Source: JAAXIE01 sp965263155 (GTDB lineage Bacteria > Chloroflexota > Dehalococcoidia > Lucifugimonadales > JAAXIE01). Taken from it: a DNA stretch of 64,000 bases. Positions 1 through 7,404 of this stretch are shown one piece after another (position 1 is the first letter of the stretch; each line of letters begins with the position of its first letter). The notes beneath the pieces are model-generated. The model was not told where the DNA came from. It worked only from the letters and a program-made list of their open reading frames with translations, and ran no database searches. The position numbers and the translations under genes were made by a program. Where the stretch lies: the NCBI GenBank assembly GCA_965263155.1, contig OZ253586.1, forward strand, positions 930,001 through 994,000, in the 5' to 3' direction.

Positions 1-10
1 TCGGGGGAAT

Positions 11-463
11 CTAGGTGTTTCCCTTAACGGTGATGTAGGTATGCAGGAGTGTGATCGCCTGGGTCAGGGATTCCTCCCGGTGCATCTCTGTTCGCTTTGC
101 TGCTAGGAACAAAGCCAGAGCCTTTGGAACCGGTATGAGTGGCTCTCCGAGTCCGGTCTTCACCGGTTTTTCATTGTTCTGTATGTGATAACACAGCCGG
201 ACGACGAGCTCAGCGTTTGCGATGTTGGCTTCTCCATGGTCACCATTCTTGAAACTGATTCAGTGTGGTTGATAGTGAACTGGGCGATGTTCACCCCGTA
301 GGTCATCTATTCGATGCTCTTTCTCAGTGGATCTCTTGTGATCTGGAATGGCTTCCCCTGTCTCCCGTTTAAGGTTGATTTCATATAGTAGTGCCTTCTC
401 GTTTGGGTCCCACCAGAATTCTATCTCCTCATGTATGGGGCCATGTGGAGGGGAAATTGACAT
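11..463 (-). pseudogene. Small hypothetical gene interrupted by an in-frame TGA
   Basis: I do not recognise the family. The ATG at 461-463 has a strong Shine-Dalgarno (AGAGGAG, about 7 nt away). The frame runs 67 codons (starting MSISPPHGPIHEEIEFWWDP) to TGA at 260-262, then continues open in the same frame for 82 more codons to TAG at 11-13. The second part looks protein-like, with stretches such as ELVVRLCYHIQNN and PVPKALALFLAAKRTE, so the original product was probably about 150 residues. TGA is a normal stop elsewhere here, and the flanking residues (QPH-stop-ISFK) show no redox motif that would suggest selenocysteine. A nonsense mutation (perhaps TGG to TGA) or a sequencing error fits best. 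It lies 50 nt downstream of the TIR gene and may share its transcript. Confidence 0.55.
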
Positions 464-513
464 TGCTATCTCCTCTGGTATGTGGGTCGACAGGTTGCAT
501 TCATCATTCTGAA

Positions 514-1404
514 CTACCGAATCAGAAAGGTCATCCAGCCTGACCTGCTGCTCGGTGCTGTGAGGAAGGTCGCTGGCGATCTGTTGATAACGGTGGGGAG
601 GTAGACCTGTTGTCCGCTGGTTCGTCGTATGGTCAGAGCGAAGGGTTCCTCTCCGGAAAGCATTTTGGCTACTAGGAATTCCCCTCCTCCCCAACTGCTC
701 CCCCAGCTCAACCGGACCCGTAGGGTCTTTCCCTCTATGACATATTCGAGTTCCTCTTTGCTCTCCACCACGGGAGTCCATCCTATGAGGCCCGTTGGGT
801 TCGAAAAAAAGAGCAGTGTATCTACTTCTGGTTCAACATTCGGCGGGAGTTGCTCTGTACCCGTGGGGGCTATGTAGAACGTGCCAAATGCGCGGGCGCC
901 GCTTGGTTCCACTGACCTTTCGTAGGGTTCATTTGTGGGCGCCGCTGAGGCTTCGGGAGGAATTCGCGTTGCGGCTTCTAGTTGCCTGGCTATTTCAGTC
1001 GCAATCTGTGCCGGGGAATGATCAGATGAATTCCATAAACTGAGTCCTGCAAGGGATGGGCTGTTGTCCCTGATTTCTTCGATGGTAATGCCGTGTTGGA
1101 TCGGAAAGAACAATATCTCCCCCTGCATCTGCCGTCCTACTATCCCGTCCATTTCGTATTGGGTCCAATTCTTCGAAAAGAACGGCCTAGACAAAATTAC
1201 GGTGGCCGACCTGCAGCTTGCAAGTCCGTCGTCTATCTTCTGCCGGATACTTTGTCCGAGCCGGATTTCGGATTCATCCAGCCATGCGTAAATTCTCAGT
1301 TCTGTCAGGGCCTTGTGGATTGGTCGGGCAATGGCCTCTTTGTCCTCGCTGGCATGGCAGATGAAGGTGTCGGGCTGACTTCTGTTCATGCGATTGCTCT
1401 GCAC
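514..1404 (-). CDS. TIR-domain protein
   Basis: The first ~140 residues match a TIR domain: DTFICHASEDKE (strand A), then YAWLDESEIRLGQSI, a helix, VILSRPFFSKNW, and a Glu in WTQYEMDGI where NADase-type TIR domains carry their catalytic Glu. Residues ~140-296 form a proline- and beta-rich region I cannot assign, with aromatic motifs (LRVRLSWGSSWGGGEF). Bacterial TIR proteins often deplete NAD+ in phage defence; that role is inferred here. I prefer the GTG start at 1402-1404 because GGGAGG lies 10 nt upstream; ATG 1387-1389 or TTG 1456-1458 in the same frame are alternatives. No recognisable Thoeris or CBASS partner is adjacent; the only close neighbour is the interrupted small gene downstream. 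Base composition is AT-richer than the metabolic genes, suggesting transfer. Confidence 0.8.
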   Translation of the reverse strand: MQSNRMNRSQPDTFICHASEDKEAIARPIHKALTELRIYAWLDESEIRLGQSIRQKIDDGLASCRSATVILSRPFFSKNWTQYEMDGIVGRQMQGEILFFPIQHGITIEEIRDNSPSLAGLSLWNSSDHSPAQIATEIARQLEAATRIPPEASAAPTNEPYERSVEPSGARAFGTFYIAPTGTEQLPPNVEPEVDTLLFFSNPTGLIGWTPVVESKEELEYVIEGKTLRVRLSWGSSWGGGEFLVAKMLSGEEPFALTIRRTSGQQVYLPTVINRSPATFLTAPSSRSGWMTFLIR

Positions 1405-1877
1405 GGTGGGTATTCCTCCCAGCGTTCTTTTCGTGGCGCCGTCTCTTTGGAAGCCCAATCATAGCAAATATGCCTGAGTTCAAGGGGTTCCTACTTGTTC
1501 CGGTGCCTCCTGACTCTGCTTCGCCGTTCGGATCAGGACCTTCAGGGTGTACTTGAATCCGTCGCCCTGGGGGTTGTAACGCTTATGAGTCACCCACTTC
1601 TGGGCGCGTAGGCGGTGTTCCGCCCGAAAAAATGGACGGTTACCAACTGGCTTGGCGCCTGCGGTACTATCCACCGCCCAATGGGTTTGGTGGGCCTAAT
1701 TGGACGGTAGACAGTACCGTCTTCGATATATGGCTGGGGGCAGTATGAGCCTACCCGCCAAGATTATGATGGCGGGGCATGAGTAGCTACAACCCCCACG
1801 CCCTTGCTCTAAGACAGATTGCCCCCTACTCAGGCTATGCCCTTTGCCTCTATCCCACAATTAGCTCGCTTGGATTC
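1405..1877. other. Intergenic stretch, no convincing gene
   Basis: It separates the TIR gene from a fibronectin-III remnant. A 64-codon minus-strand frame (1480-1674, GTG start) includes a plausible stretch FKYTLKVLIRT but has no ribosome-binding site and no family I recognise. It could be the tail of a decayed gene. I see no strong promoter, terminator or RNA fold. Confidence 0.4.
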
Positions 1878-2342
1878 CTAACGGCTCATTAACGCCAAGG
1901 CGTCGCGGTGAGTTGTTCGTCGCTTGGTCGGGCCGGGCTTGGGAATGGCTACCTCTTCGCGAGGCGTCTTTTTGCTAGACCCAGCTCCATTTACAGACTT
2001 GATCCTGTATGCATATGTCTTTCCGGACGGCACCGAGGTGTCGACATAACTGTAGTGCCGTGTACCGTGCTCGGCGTCGACGGTCGCGTGTTCACTGAAG
2101 AAGCCCAACGCATCTTCGCCCACCACCCGGCGCAGCACGTTCATTTCAGTCGCGCCCTGGCTGGTGTTTCGCTCTATGAGTCTCCAGGAGAACACAGGCT
2201 GGTCTCCCTTCGCCATTCGGTAGTCGACGGAATGTACACGGACGGCGATGGTTCCGGTAAGACACTCAATGCCGTTCAGGGCACGTGGTGGGTCAGCGGG
2301 CGTCGTCGCGATGGCTGCCTGTCTGCTGGTCAGGTCCCTGTG
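1878..2342 (-). pseudogene. Fibronectin type III domain fragment
   Basis: The open frame carries a recognisable FN3 core: MNVLRRVVGED, then HYSYVDTSVPSGKTYAYRIK and SVNGAGSSKKTP, which are the Y-x-D, TY-x-YRI and VN-x-x-G-S signatures. Upstream it reads ALNGIECLTGTIAVR before reaching TGA at 2343-2345, with no good start or ribosome-binding site. FN3 repeats normally belong to larger exported proteins, so this ~150-codon piece is most simply the remains of one. The neighbouring frame at 2370-2630 may be another piece of the same gene after a frameshift. It sits in the accessory patch next to tRNA-Val. Confidence 0.5.
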
Positions 2343-2369
2343 TCAGGGTATGGACGAGCGGGCGTCCGG

Positions 2370-2630
2370 CTAACGCCCCCAGCGGAGCTCCGCGGTTTGA
2401 ACAGGGGCATCCCAACACCGGAGCATATCGTCGTCGAGGAGGGAGAGCGTGATGGAGCGCCCCGCCATGTCCAGGGAAGTCACGTAGTTCCCACAAGGCT
2501 CCACCCCACTGCCACCACAACCAGTGTCCCCGGCAACCCCACGCCGCAGCGATCGGTCGCCCGTAGCCACGTCGTCGTTGACCAGGACGGTGGCCGTCGC
2601 GAAGTGCACCACGTCCCCGACAAAGTTCAT
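2370..2630 (-). CDS. Hypothetical protein, possibly a decayed fragment
   Basis: This is an 86-codon frame from ATG at 2628-2630, with plausible composition (MNFVGDVVHFATATVLVNDD; ITLSLLDDDMLRCW). No family is recognised and no Shine-Dalgarno is visible. It ends 27 nt before the open stretch of the FN3 fragment begins, in a different frame. It may be the upstream half of one frameshifted exported protein rather than an independent gene. Confidence 0.25.
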   Translation of the reverse strand: MNFVGDVVHFATATVLVNDDVATGDRSLRRGVAGDTGCGGSGVEPCGNYVTSLDMAGRSITLSLLDDDMLRCWDAPVQTAELRWGR

Positions 2631-2774
2631 GCGAGCTAGGCAGTAGCAACGAAACTCTGAGGTATTCTTAGGCTGTGGACTTGGATGAGACCGCAGACAG
2701 CAGCGCAAGACAACGCCGATGGCGTGGATAGTAGCACTGGGTTGTTGAGTCAGGTAGTTCGAGTCTTCGGGAGT

Positions 2775-2847
2775 GGGCGGTGGAGGACTCGAACCTCCGA
2801 CCTCCGCCATGTCAAGGCGGCACTCTAACCAGCTGAGCTAACCGCCC
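2775..2847 (-). tRNA. tRNA-Val (anticodon GAC)
   Basis: The 73-nt reverse complement folds as a cloverleaf. The acceptor pairs GGGCGGT with ACCGCCC, the D-arm is GCTC..GAGT, the anticodon stem CCGCC/GGCGG closes the loop TTGACAT (anticodon GAC), and the T-arm is GGAGG TTCGAGT CCTCC. CCA is not encoded. Its 3' end faces the accessory patch at 1-2774, a typical orientation for integrase-mediated insertion at a tRNA 3' end, although I saw no att repeat or integrase. Confidence 0.95.
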
Positions 2848-2858
2848 AAGGCGCTTTC

Positions 2859-2887
2859 AGTCTATCAAGGGGCTGGTTGGGCGTCAA
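2859..2887 (-). promoter_or_regulatory. Sigma-70-type promoter for tRNA-Val
   Basis: On the minus strand, TTGACG (2882-2887) is followed after exactly 17 nt by TAGACT (2859-2864). The predicted start point falls about 5 nt before the tRNA 5' end. Both hexamers are near consensus. Confidence 0.6.
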
Positions 2888-2970
2888 TGTGCCTGCGTCT
2901 ATAGCTCGTCTTGACACCGTTGTATGAGGCGGGTACGTTCAGGAGCAAAGTTGCCCGTGCGGAGGTCGCT

Positions 2971-3414
2971 ATGGTCAGGGTGCAGTATGGCCCAGTATGG
3001 AAACAGTACCCCAAGGGACTGACCAATCGCAGAGCCTTGATGGCCCTTGGAACGCTGATGACCGTGGTGGGCGTGGCCGGTTTCTTTATCGGTACTGAAA
3101 AGGGCGACCTCTATCATCTGGACATCGGGCAGAATACCGCGTACTTGGTTCTTGGGTTGGTCGCCCTGTTGTCGGGAGAAACATGGACCTCCAGCTGGAA
3201 GCGCACATTTCTAGGCGTGGAAGGCGTACTGCTGGCAGGTGTGGGAGTAGCGGGCTTTATCGTCGCGGGAGGCGGGGACGGCACATTGGGGATATTTTCG
3301 GTGACCCTGTGGGAGAACATAACGCATGTGTTGTTCGGTGCTTTGGCCTTGGCCACTGTCATGTACCCCCGCCACTTCCGCGACTACTCCTATGGGACTG
3401 CGGTATCCGACTAG
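2971..3414 (+). CDS. Small four-helix membrane protein, DUF4383-like
   Basis: The 147-residue product has four hydrophobic segments: ALMALGTLMTVVGVAGFFI, NTAYLVLGLVALLSG, GVEGVLLAGVGVAGFIVA and a C-terminal ENITHVLFGALALATVMY. The Asn...His pattern before the last helix resembles DUF4383 membrane proteins; function is unknown. The ATG at 2971 is chosen over upstream in-frame starts because GGAGG lies 6 nt before it. It stands alone between tRNA-Val (divergent) and the ammonium transporter, with a hairpin downstream. Confidence 0.65.
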   Translation: MVRVQYGPVWKQYPKGLTNRRALMALGTLMTVVGVAGFFIGTEKGDLYHLDIGQNTAYLVLGLVALLSGETWTSSWKRTFLGVEGVLLAGVGVAGFIVAGGGDGTLGIFSVTLWENITHVLFGALALATVMYPRHFRDYSYGTAVSD

Positions 3415-3559
3415 AGGTTGGTCGCACCTGACCTCCACGATGAACCTGGAGCTGAATCAAGAGACTTCCCCAATACGCTATGTGGCTTGATAAGCCTCAG
3501 GGCGGGAGTTATCTGGTCGCCTCGTTGACACGAAACGAATCTATTGCTTAGATACTGTT

Positions 3560-3586
3560 CGTCTGCATCGGTTTCCGATGCAGACG
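3560..3586 (+). terminator. Perfect 12-bp hairpin upstream of amt
   Basis: CGTCTGCATCGG (3560-3571), a TTT loop, then its exact complement (3575-3586), followed by GTTGTTCT. This is probably the terminator of the preceding membrane-protein gene. The T tract is weak, so a regulatory role in the amt leader is also possible. Confidence 0.55.
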
Positions 3587-3680
3587 GTTGTTCTCTCGCA
3601 AGACAGTACAAGTCTCGATGTTAGATTCGGGGCTAGCCTCCGACATTGACGGGTCTCTTCTCTAAGGAGGGTACAGCTTC

Positions 3681-5102
3681 ATGTCTCTAGTGCGCTTCCT
3701 CAACTACCATCGCCCCGCAGCCATCATGGCGGCAGCTGGTATAGGGTTCGTCGTCTTCTTCCTCGTCCAGCCGGGGATGGCCCATGCGGCTGGGGTCGAG
3801 GGTGAGACCGCTTTCGTATTCAACACCTTCTCCTTCATGGTGTGGGGCGCGTTGGTCATGTGGATGTGCGCCGGGTTCACCATGCTGGAGTCTGGCTCCG
3901 TACGGACCAAGAACGCTGCCATGATCTGCTTGAAGAACATCGGCATCTATTCCATCTCGGGGCTAGCGTTCTTCTTCATTGGCTACAACCTTATGTATGT
4001 AGGGGTCAGCGACTTTGCCGGGATCATCGGTACCTTCAAGTTCCTCTACGGGCCCTCATCGGAAGAGATAGCGTTGCTTGATGCACCAGATGAGGCAAAA
4101 ACGGCCGCCAGCGTAGCCCTGTTAAGCGCCAAGGAGGCGGCTGAAACCGTATATTCCACTATGTCTGACTGGTTCTTCCAGATGGTGTTTGTGGCGACGG
4201 CTGCATCCATCGTCTCGGGCACACTGGCGGAACGAGTGAAGATGTGGTCCTTCTTCGTGTTCACGCTGGTGCTGACGGCCATCATTTATCCCATCGTGGG
4301 TGCGTGGACTTGGGGTGGCGGTTGGCTGAACGAGATGGGATTCACGGACTTTGCCGGTTCGACCATCGTGCATAGCACCGGCGGCTGGGCCGCTTTGGCC
4401 GGTGTGCTCGTGGTGGGACCCCGGCTGGGCAAGTTCCGGCGTGACGGATCGGTCCGGCTCACTCCGCCCTCCAACATCCTTGTAGTGACCCTTGGCATTT
4501 TCATCCTGTGGATGGGCTGGTTCGGATTCAACGGTGGCTCTCAACTGGCCTTGGGCAGCGCCGCTGACGCAGTGGCCATGAGTATTGTGTTGGTCAACAC
4601 TAATCTGGCTGCTGCTGCCGGAGTGATAGCGGCCATCGCTGTATCGCGTCCCATCATGGGGCGCATTGACCTGTTCGCAGGGCTGAACGGCGCAATTGCG
4701 GGTCTCGTTTCCATCACGGCTGCGCCCAACTTCGTCGAACACTACTGGGCCGTAATTATCGGAGCCATCGGCGGTGTCTTGTGTGTTGGAGCACTGAAGC
4801 TCCTTGAGAAGATAAAGGTAGATGATGTGGTCGGGGCGATACCTGCTCACCTGTTCGCCGGGGTTTGGGGCACCATCGCCGCCTGCATCGCCGGTGGGGC
4901 CACATTCCACGTTCAGTTGATTGGCATAATGGCAATAGGGGCTTTCGTGTTCGTGGCATCTTTCGGCGCGTGGTACGCGCTGAAGATGACGCTCGGTGCC
5001 CGCGTCTCACTCCAAGTGGAGCGCCTAGGCCAAGATGCCGGGGAATTGGGCATGGAGTCCTACCCCGAATTCGTGCTTATGCCCGAAGACTTCGACGACT
5101 AA
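3681..5102 (+). CDS. amt: Ammonium transporter, Amt family
   Basis: This 473-residue channel takes up ammonium across the inner membrane. It starts with a cleavable-looking hydrophobic segment ending MAHAAG. Family features follow: FMVWGALVMWMCAGFTMLES, CLKNIG, the first pore His in STIVHSTGGWAALAG, WFGFNGGSQLA, and the second pore His in IPAHLFAGVWGT. The length is typical for Amt with a signal peptide. An acidic Ala/Glu-rich insertion (about residues 125-155) lies in an external loop. AAGGAGG lies 10 nt before the ATG. No glnK/PII gene is adjacent. Confidence 0.95.
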   Translation: MSLVRFLNYHRPAAIMAAAGIGFVVFFLVQPGMAHAAGVEGETAFVFNTFSFMVWGALVMWMCAGFTMLESGSVRTKNAAMICLKNIGIYSISGLAFFFIGYNLMYVGVSDFAGIIGTFKFLYGPSSEEIALLDAPDEAKTAASVALLSAKEAAETVYSTMSDWFFQMVFVATAASIVSGTLAERVKMWSFFVFTLVLTAIIYPIVGAWTWGGGWLNEMGFTDFAGSTIVHSTGGWAALAGVLVVGPRLGKFRRDGSVRLTPPSNILVVTLGIFILWMGWFGFNGGSQLALGSAADAVAMSIVLVNTNLAAAAGVIAAIAVSRPIMGRIDLFAGLNGAIAGLVSITAAPNFVEHYWAVIIGAIGGVLCVGALKLLEKIKVDDVVGAIPAHLFAGVWGTIAACIAGGATFHVQLIGIMAIGAFVFVASFGAWYALKMTLGARVSLQVERLGQDAGELGMESYPEFVLMPEDFDD

Positions 5103-5137
5103 AGCTCGGGGCTGCCAGCTTAACCGCGTTCTGTGCC

Positions 5138-5170
5138 AGGAGACGGCATTCCGGGAGGACGCCGTCTCCT
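5138..5170 (+). terminator. Hairpin after amt
   Basis: AGGAGACGGC (5138-5147) and GCCGTCTCCT (5161-5170) form a perfect 10-bp stem with a 13-nt loop, 36 nt after the amt stop. There is no T tract. It lies between convergent genes and may serve both. Confidence 0.5.
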
Positions 5171-5356
5171 CGGGGCTTCAGACACGCGCGACGCCTATGC
5201 CTTATCCTGGGCGAGCGCCAGTTATTAGGGCATGCATAATGAACCAAGGCATTGTGGTTGCGCCGTCCGTAGGTCTGCTCCACTCGCTAATCGCGGGAGA
5301 GGGAATCTATACCAAGAACTCCATCCGCGATGTAGGCGGCTTCAGTGCGGAGTTGC

Positions 5357-7171
5357 TTAGCGCGTACCAGGCGGGGTTACGCGCACTGTGATGATGTCGG
5401 TGTCGTGGAACTGTTGGTGCCGAACGGACGACGCGTAGCTACGTAGCAGCCTCAGTGACAGATCGTTCTCCACTGCGGTCTCCGAATCGTGTTGCTGCAA
5501 CTGCCGGAGGCGGTCTTCCATGTTCTGGTCGTTACCACCCCCAATGAACTCCAAGTCGGCTATGAGGCCGTCGCTGGATGCTATGACCACCAGTCTCCTG
5601 TCGTCCTTGACCGGCTCCTCATCTCCTTCTTCATCCGCATCTCCATCCAACCCAAGGAAGTCGGGCGGGGCCAGAGTCAGCAGGGTTTCTTCTGCGACGG
5701 CACTCAGTCTCTCCTTCATCGCGTTGTCCCAGCCCCTGCGGTTAGCGAACTTACCGATGAACTCGTTGAGTTCTGGCAGGGCCTCGACGTTGAGGCGAGA
5801 TTGAAACCGCATGCGTCGTGGGTTGGTAAGTTCCAAGTACAGGATCATGACTATCGCGGCCAGTCCCCCGGTTGTTATCCCGCTCTTCAGCAGGGCGCCC
5901 AATACCGAGCCCACCTCTGGGAGATTGAATAGCCCAAACTGGAATGCGGCTCCAATCCAGAAGCATACCCCTGCTACCACTACCTTTTGCCGGTTCTGCT
6001 CCACTTGGATGACAGTACTGGCGCCGTCGACGAAGAGGGTGCCCGTCACCATGATGAGGTACCCGGTCATGACCGGGCCGGGCAGGGTGCTGAGGAGAGC
6101 GGAAACCTTGGGCAGGAAGGCCACCACGATGAAAATGAAGGCGATGCAGTAGCCGATCCGGCGCGAGGCGACGCCTGTAGCTTGGGTGAAGGAGACGATA
6201 CCGGGATTGATGGCGTTGGGCACTGCGCCCGCCAAGCCTGCAAGGAGATTGCATACGCCAGTGCCGGCCAAGGCCCCCTGCACTTGCCGAAAGTCGACGG
6301 CCCGATCGTCGCGCCAGGAAACTCGCTGCAATGAGATGGCCTCTCCATTGGCCTGAATGCTTATGATGACACCCAGGAATAGAAAGGCTGGGAGCAGCGT
6401 CCAGAAGGGAATGCCGAAATCAAGTGACAGTCCTGGGGCATCACCCGGAAGTCCGATCCAAGGCGCCTCGATAAGCCTATCCACGTCATAGATTCCGAAC
6501 CCGGCCGCCACTGCGCACCCAATCACTATGCCGATAAGAGGACCCCATAGGCGCCATACGGCTGCGCCACGCAGGGTGAGGGCGGCGATAACTACAAGCG
6601 TGGCCAGCGCCGTCAAAGGCGCTGCCGTAGGCTCGACCTCAGAAGCCTTGTCCAAAAGGGCAAAGACCACCGAGGCAAGTGTGATAGAGAGGATCATCAT
6701 TATGATGCCGCCCACAGTGGGGGTCACTATGCGGCGCAGGATGAACAGCCACTTGGAGATCGCGATCTGCACCACTGCCGACACCAGCACGAGGGTAGTC
6801 AGCGTTGCCGGTCCTCCGTCCACCACCGCGGTGATGCAGAAGGGGATGGAGAAGGCAGCAGTGAACATGGGCAGGACCGCCCCACCGCCCACAGGGCCGA
6901 GTCGGCGCACCTGCAATAGGGTGGAGACTCCCACTACCAATAAAGAGGCGAACACCATCCAGACAACATAGGACTCGTCCAAGCCTGACTCATTGGCCAC
7001 GATGACCGGGGTGACCAGCAGTGTGGCCGAAGCTGTCAGGCTGAACTGGGCACCGAATCCCAGTGAAGACCGGAGCGACGGGTTCTCATGGGGCTCGTAG
7101 CGTGGACTGCGAGAAGGTGGTGTGGTCAGGACTGCCTCCCAGACCTCATTCCGTGGAAAGTCCAATGGCAC
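5357..7171 (-). CDS. NCS2-type (xanthine/uracil) permease fused to a GHKL-like domain
   Basis: Residues ~40-450 are a nucleobase:cation symporter-2 (UraA/XanQ-type) permease with many membrane helices and a recognisable family segment (INPGIVSFTQATGVASRRIG). The substrate cannot be read from sequence. Residues ~461-604 form a soluble tail unlike NCS2 proteins but similar in layout to RsbW/anti-sigma GHKL ATPases: ELNEFIGKF, ERLSAVAEETLLTL (N-box position, with Thr where Asn is expected), ADLEFIGG and a C-terminal LSLRLLRSYASSVRHQQ...DIITVRV. The N-box change suggests weakened ATP binding. Usual NCS2 proteins are ~430-480 residues, so 604 reflects the fusion. The GTG start at 7171 has no clear ribosome-binding site. 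No metabolic partner is adjacent. Confidence 0.8.
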   Translation of the reverse strand: MPLDFPRNEVWEAVLTTPPSRSPRYEPHENPSLRSSLGFGAQFSLTASATLLVTPVIVANESGLDESYVVWMVFASLLVVGVSTLLQVRRLGPVGGGAVLPMFTAAFSIPFCITAVVDGGPATLTTLVLVSAVVQIAISKWLFILRRIVTPTVGGIIMMILSITLASVVFALLDKASEVEPTAAPLTALATLVVIAALTLRGAAVWRLWGPLIGIVIGCAVAAGFGIYDVDRLIEAPWIGLPGDAPGLSLDFGIPFWTLLPAFLFLGVIISIQANGEAISLQRVSWRDDRAVDFRQVQGALAGTGVCNLLAGLAGAVPNAINPGIVSFTQATGVASRRIGYCIAFIFIVVAFLPKVSALLSTLPGPVMTGYLIMVTGTLFVDGASTVIQVEQNRQKVVVAGVCFWIGAAFQFGLFNLPEVGSVLGALLKSGITTGGLAAIVMILYLELTNPRRMRFQSRLNVEALPELNEFIGKFANRRGWDNAMKERLSAVAEETLLTLAPPDFLGLDGDADEEGDEEPVKDDRRLVVIASSDGLIADLEFIGGGNDQNMEDRLRQLQQHDSETAVENDLSLRLLRSYASSVRHQQFHDTDIITVRVTPPGTR

Positions 7172-7364
7172 AATACCACAATCGGCCCTGTGGTTGACGC
7201 TCGGTCTGGAGTCTGAGGCAATTCATGCGCGCTTAGCCAGCCTCTCGCCAACTGACGCTAGGTATTTCAGCCGCGTGAACACGCCCCTCGAAAGCGCCTG
7301 GAATCTGCGAGAACCGAAAGCGTGCGGGCATATTCCCCCAACGGGTTGGTGTTCCGCCTTAGCT

Positions 7365-7404
7365 GCCCGAAGCGGTTACGCTCAGCCCGAAGCGGTTACG
7401 CTCA
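7365..7404. repeat. 20-bp perfect tandem duplication on a stop codon
   Basis: GCCCGAAGCGGTTACGCTCA occurs twice head to tail (7365-7384, 7385-7404). The last codons and TGA stop (7382-7384) of the lipoprotein gene fall in it. Because 20 is not a multiple of 3, the copies are read in different frames. Confidence 0.9.

Noticed and set aside
260..262. Selenocysteine reading of the TGA in the first small gene
   Set aside because: No Cys-type motif around it and no hairpin of the right form directly downstream that I could find; a nonsense change is simpler.
2630..2810. N-terminal extension of the 2370-2630 frame
   Set aside because: It would run into tRNA-Val and its flank; the composition is not coding-like.
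5221..5356. Short plus-strand frame before the permease end (ATG 5239)
   Set aside because: Overlaps the end of the permease gene, has no ribosome-binding site and only about 50 codons.
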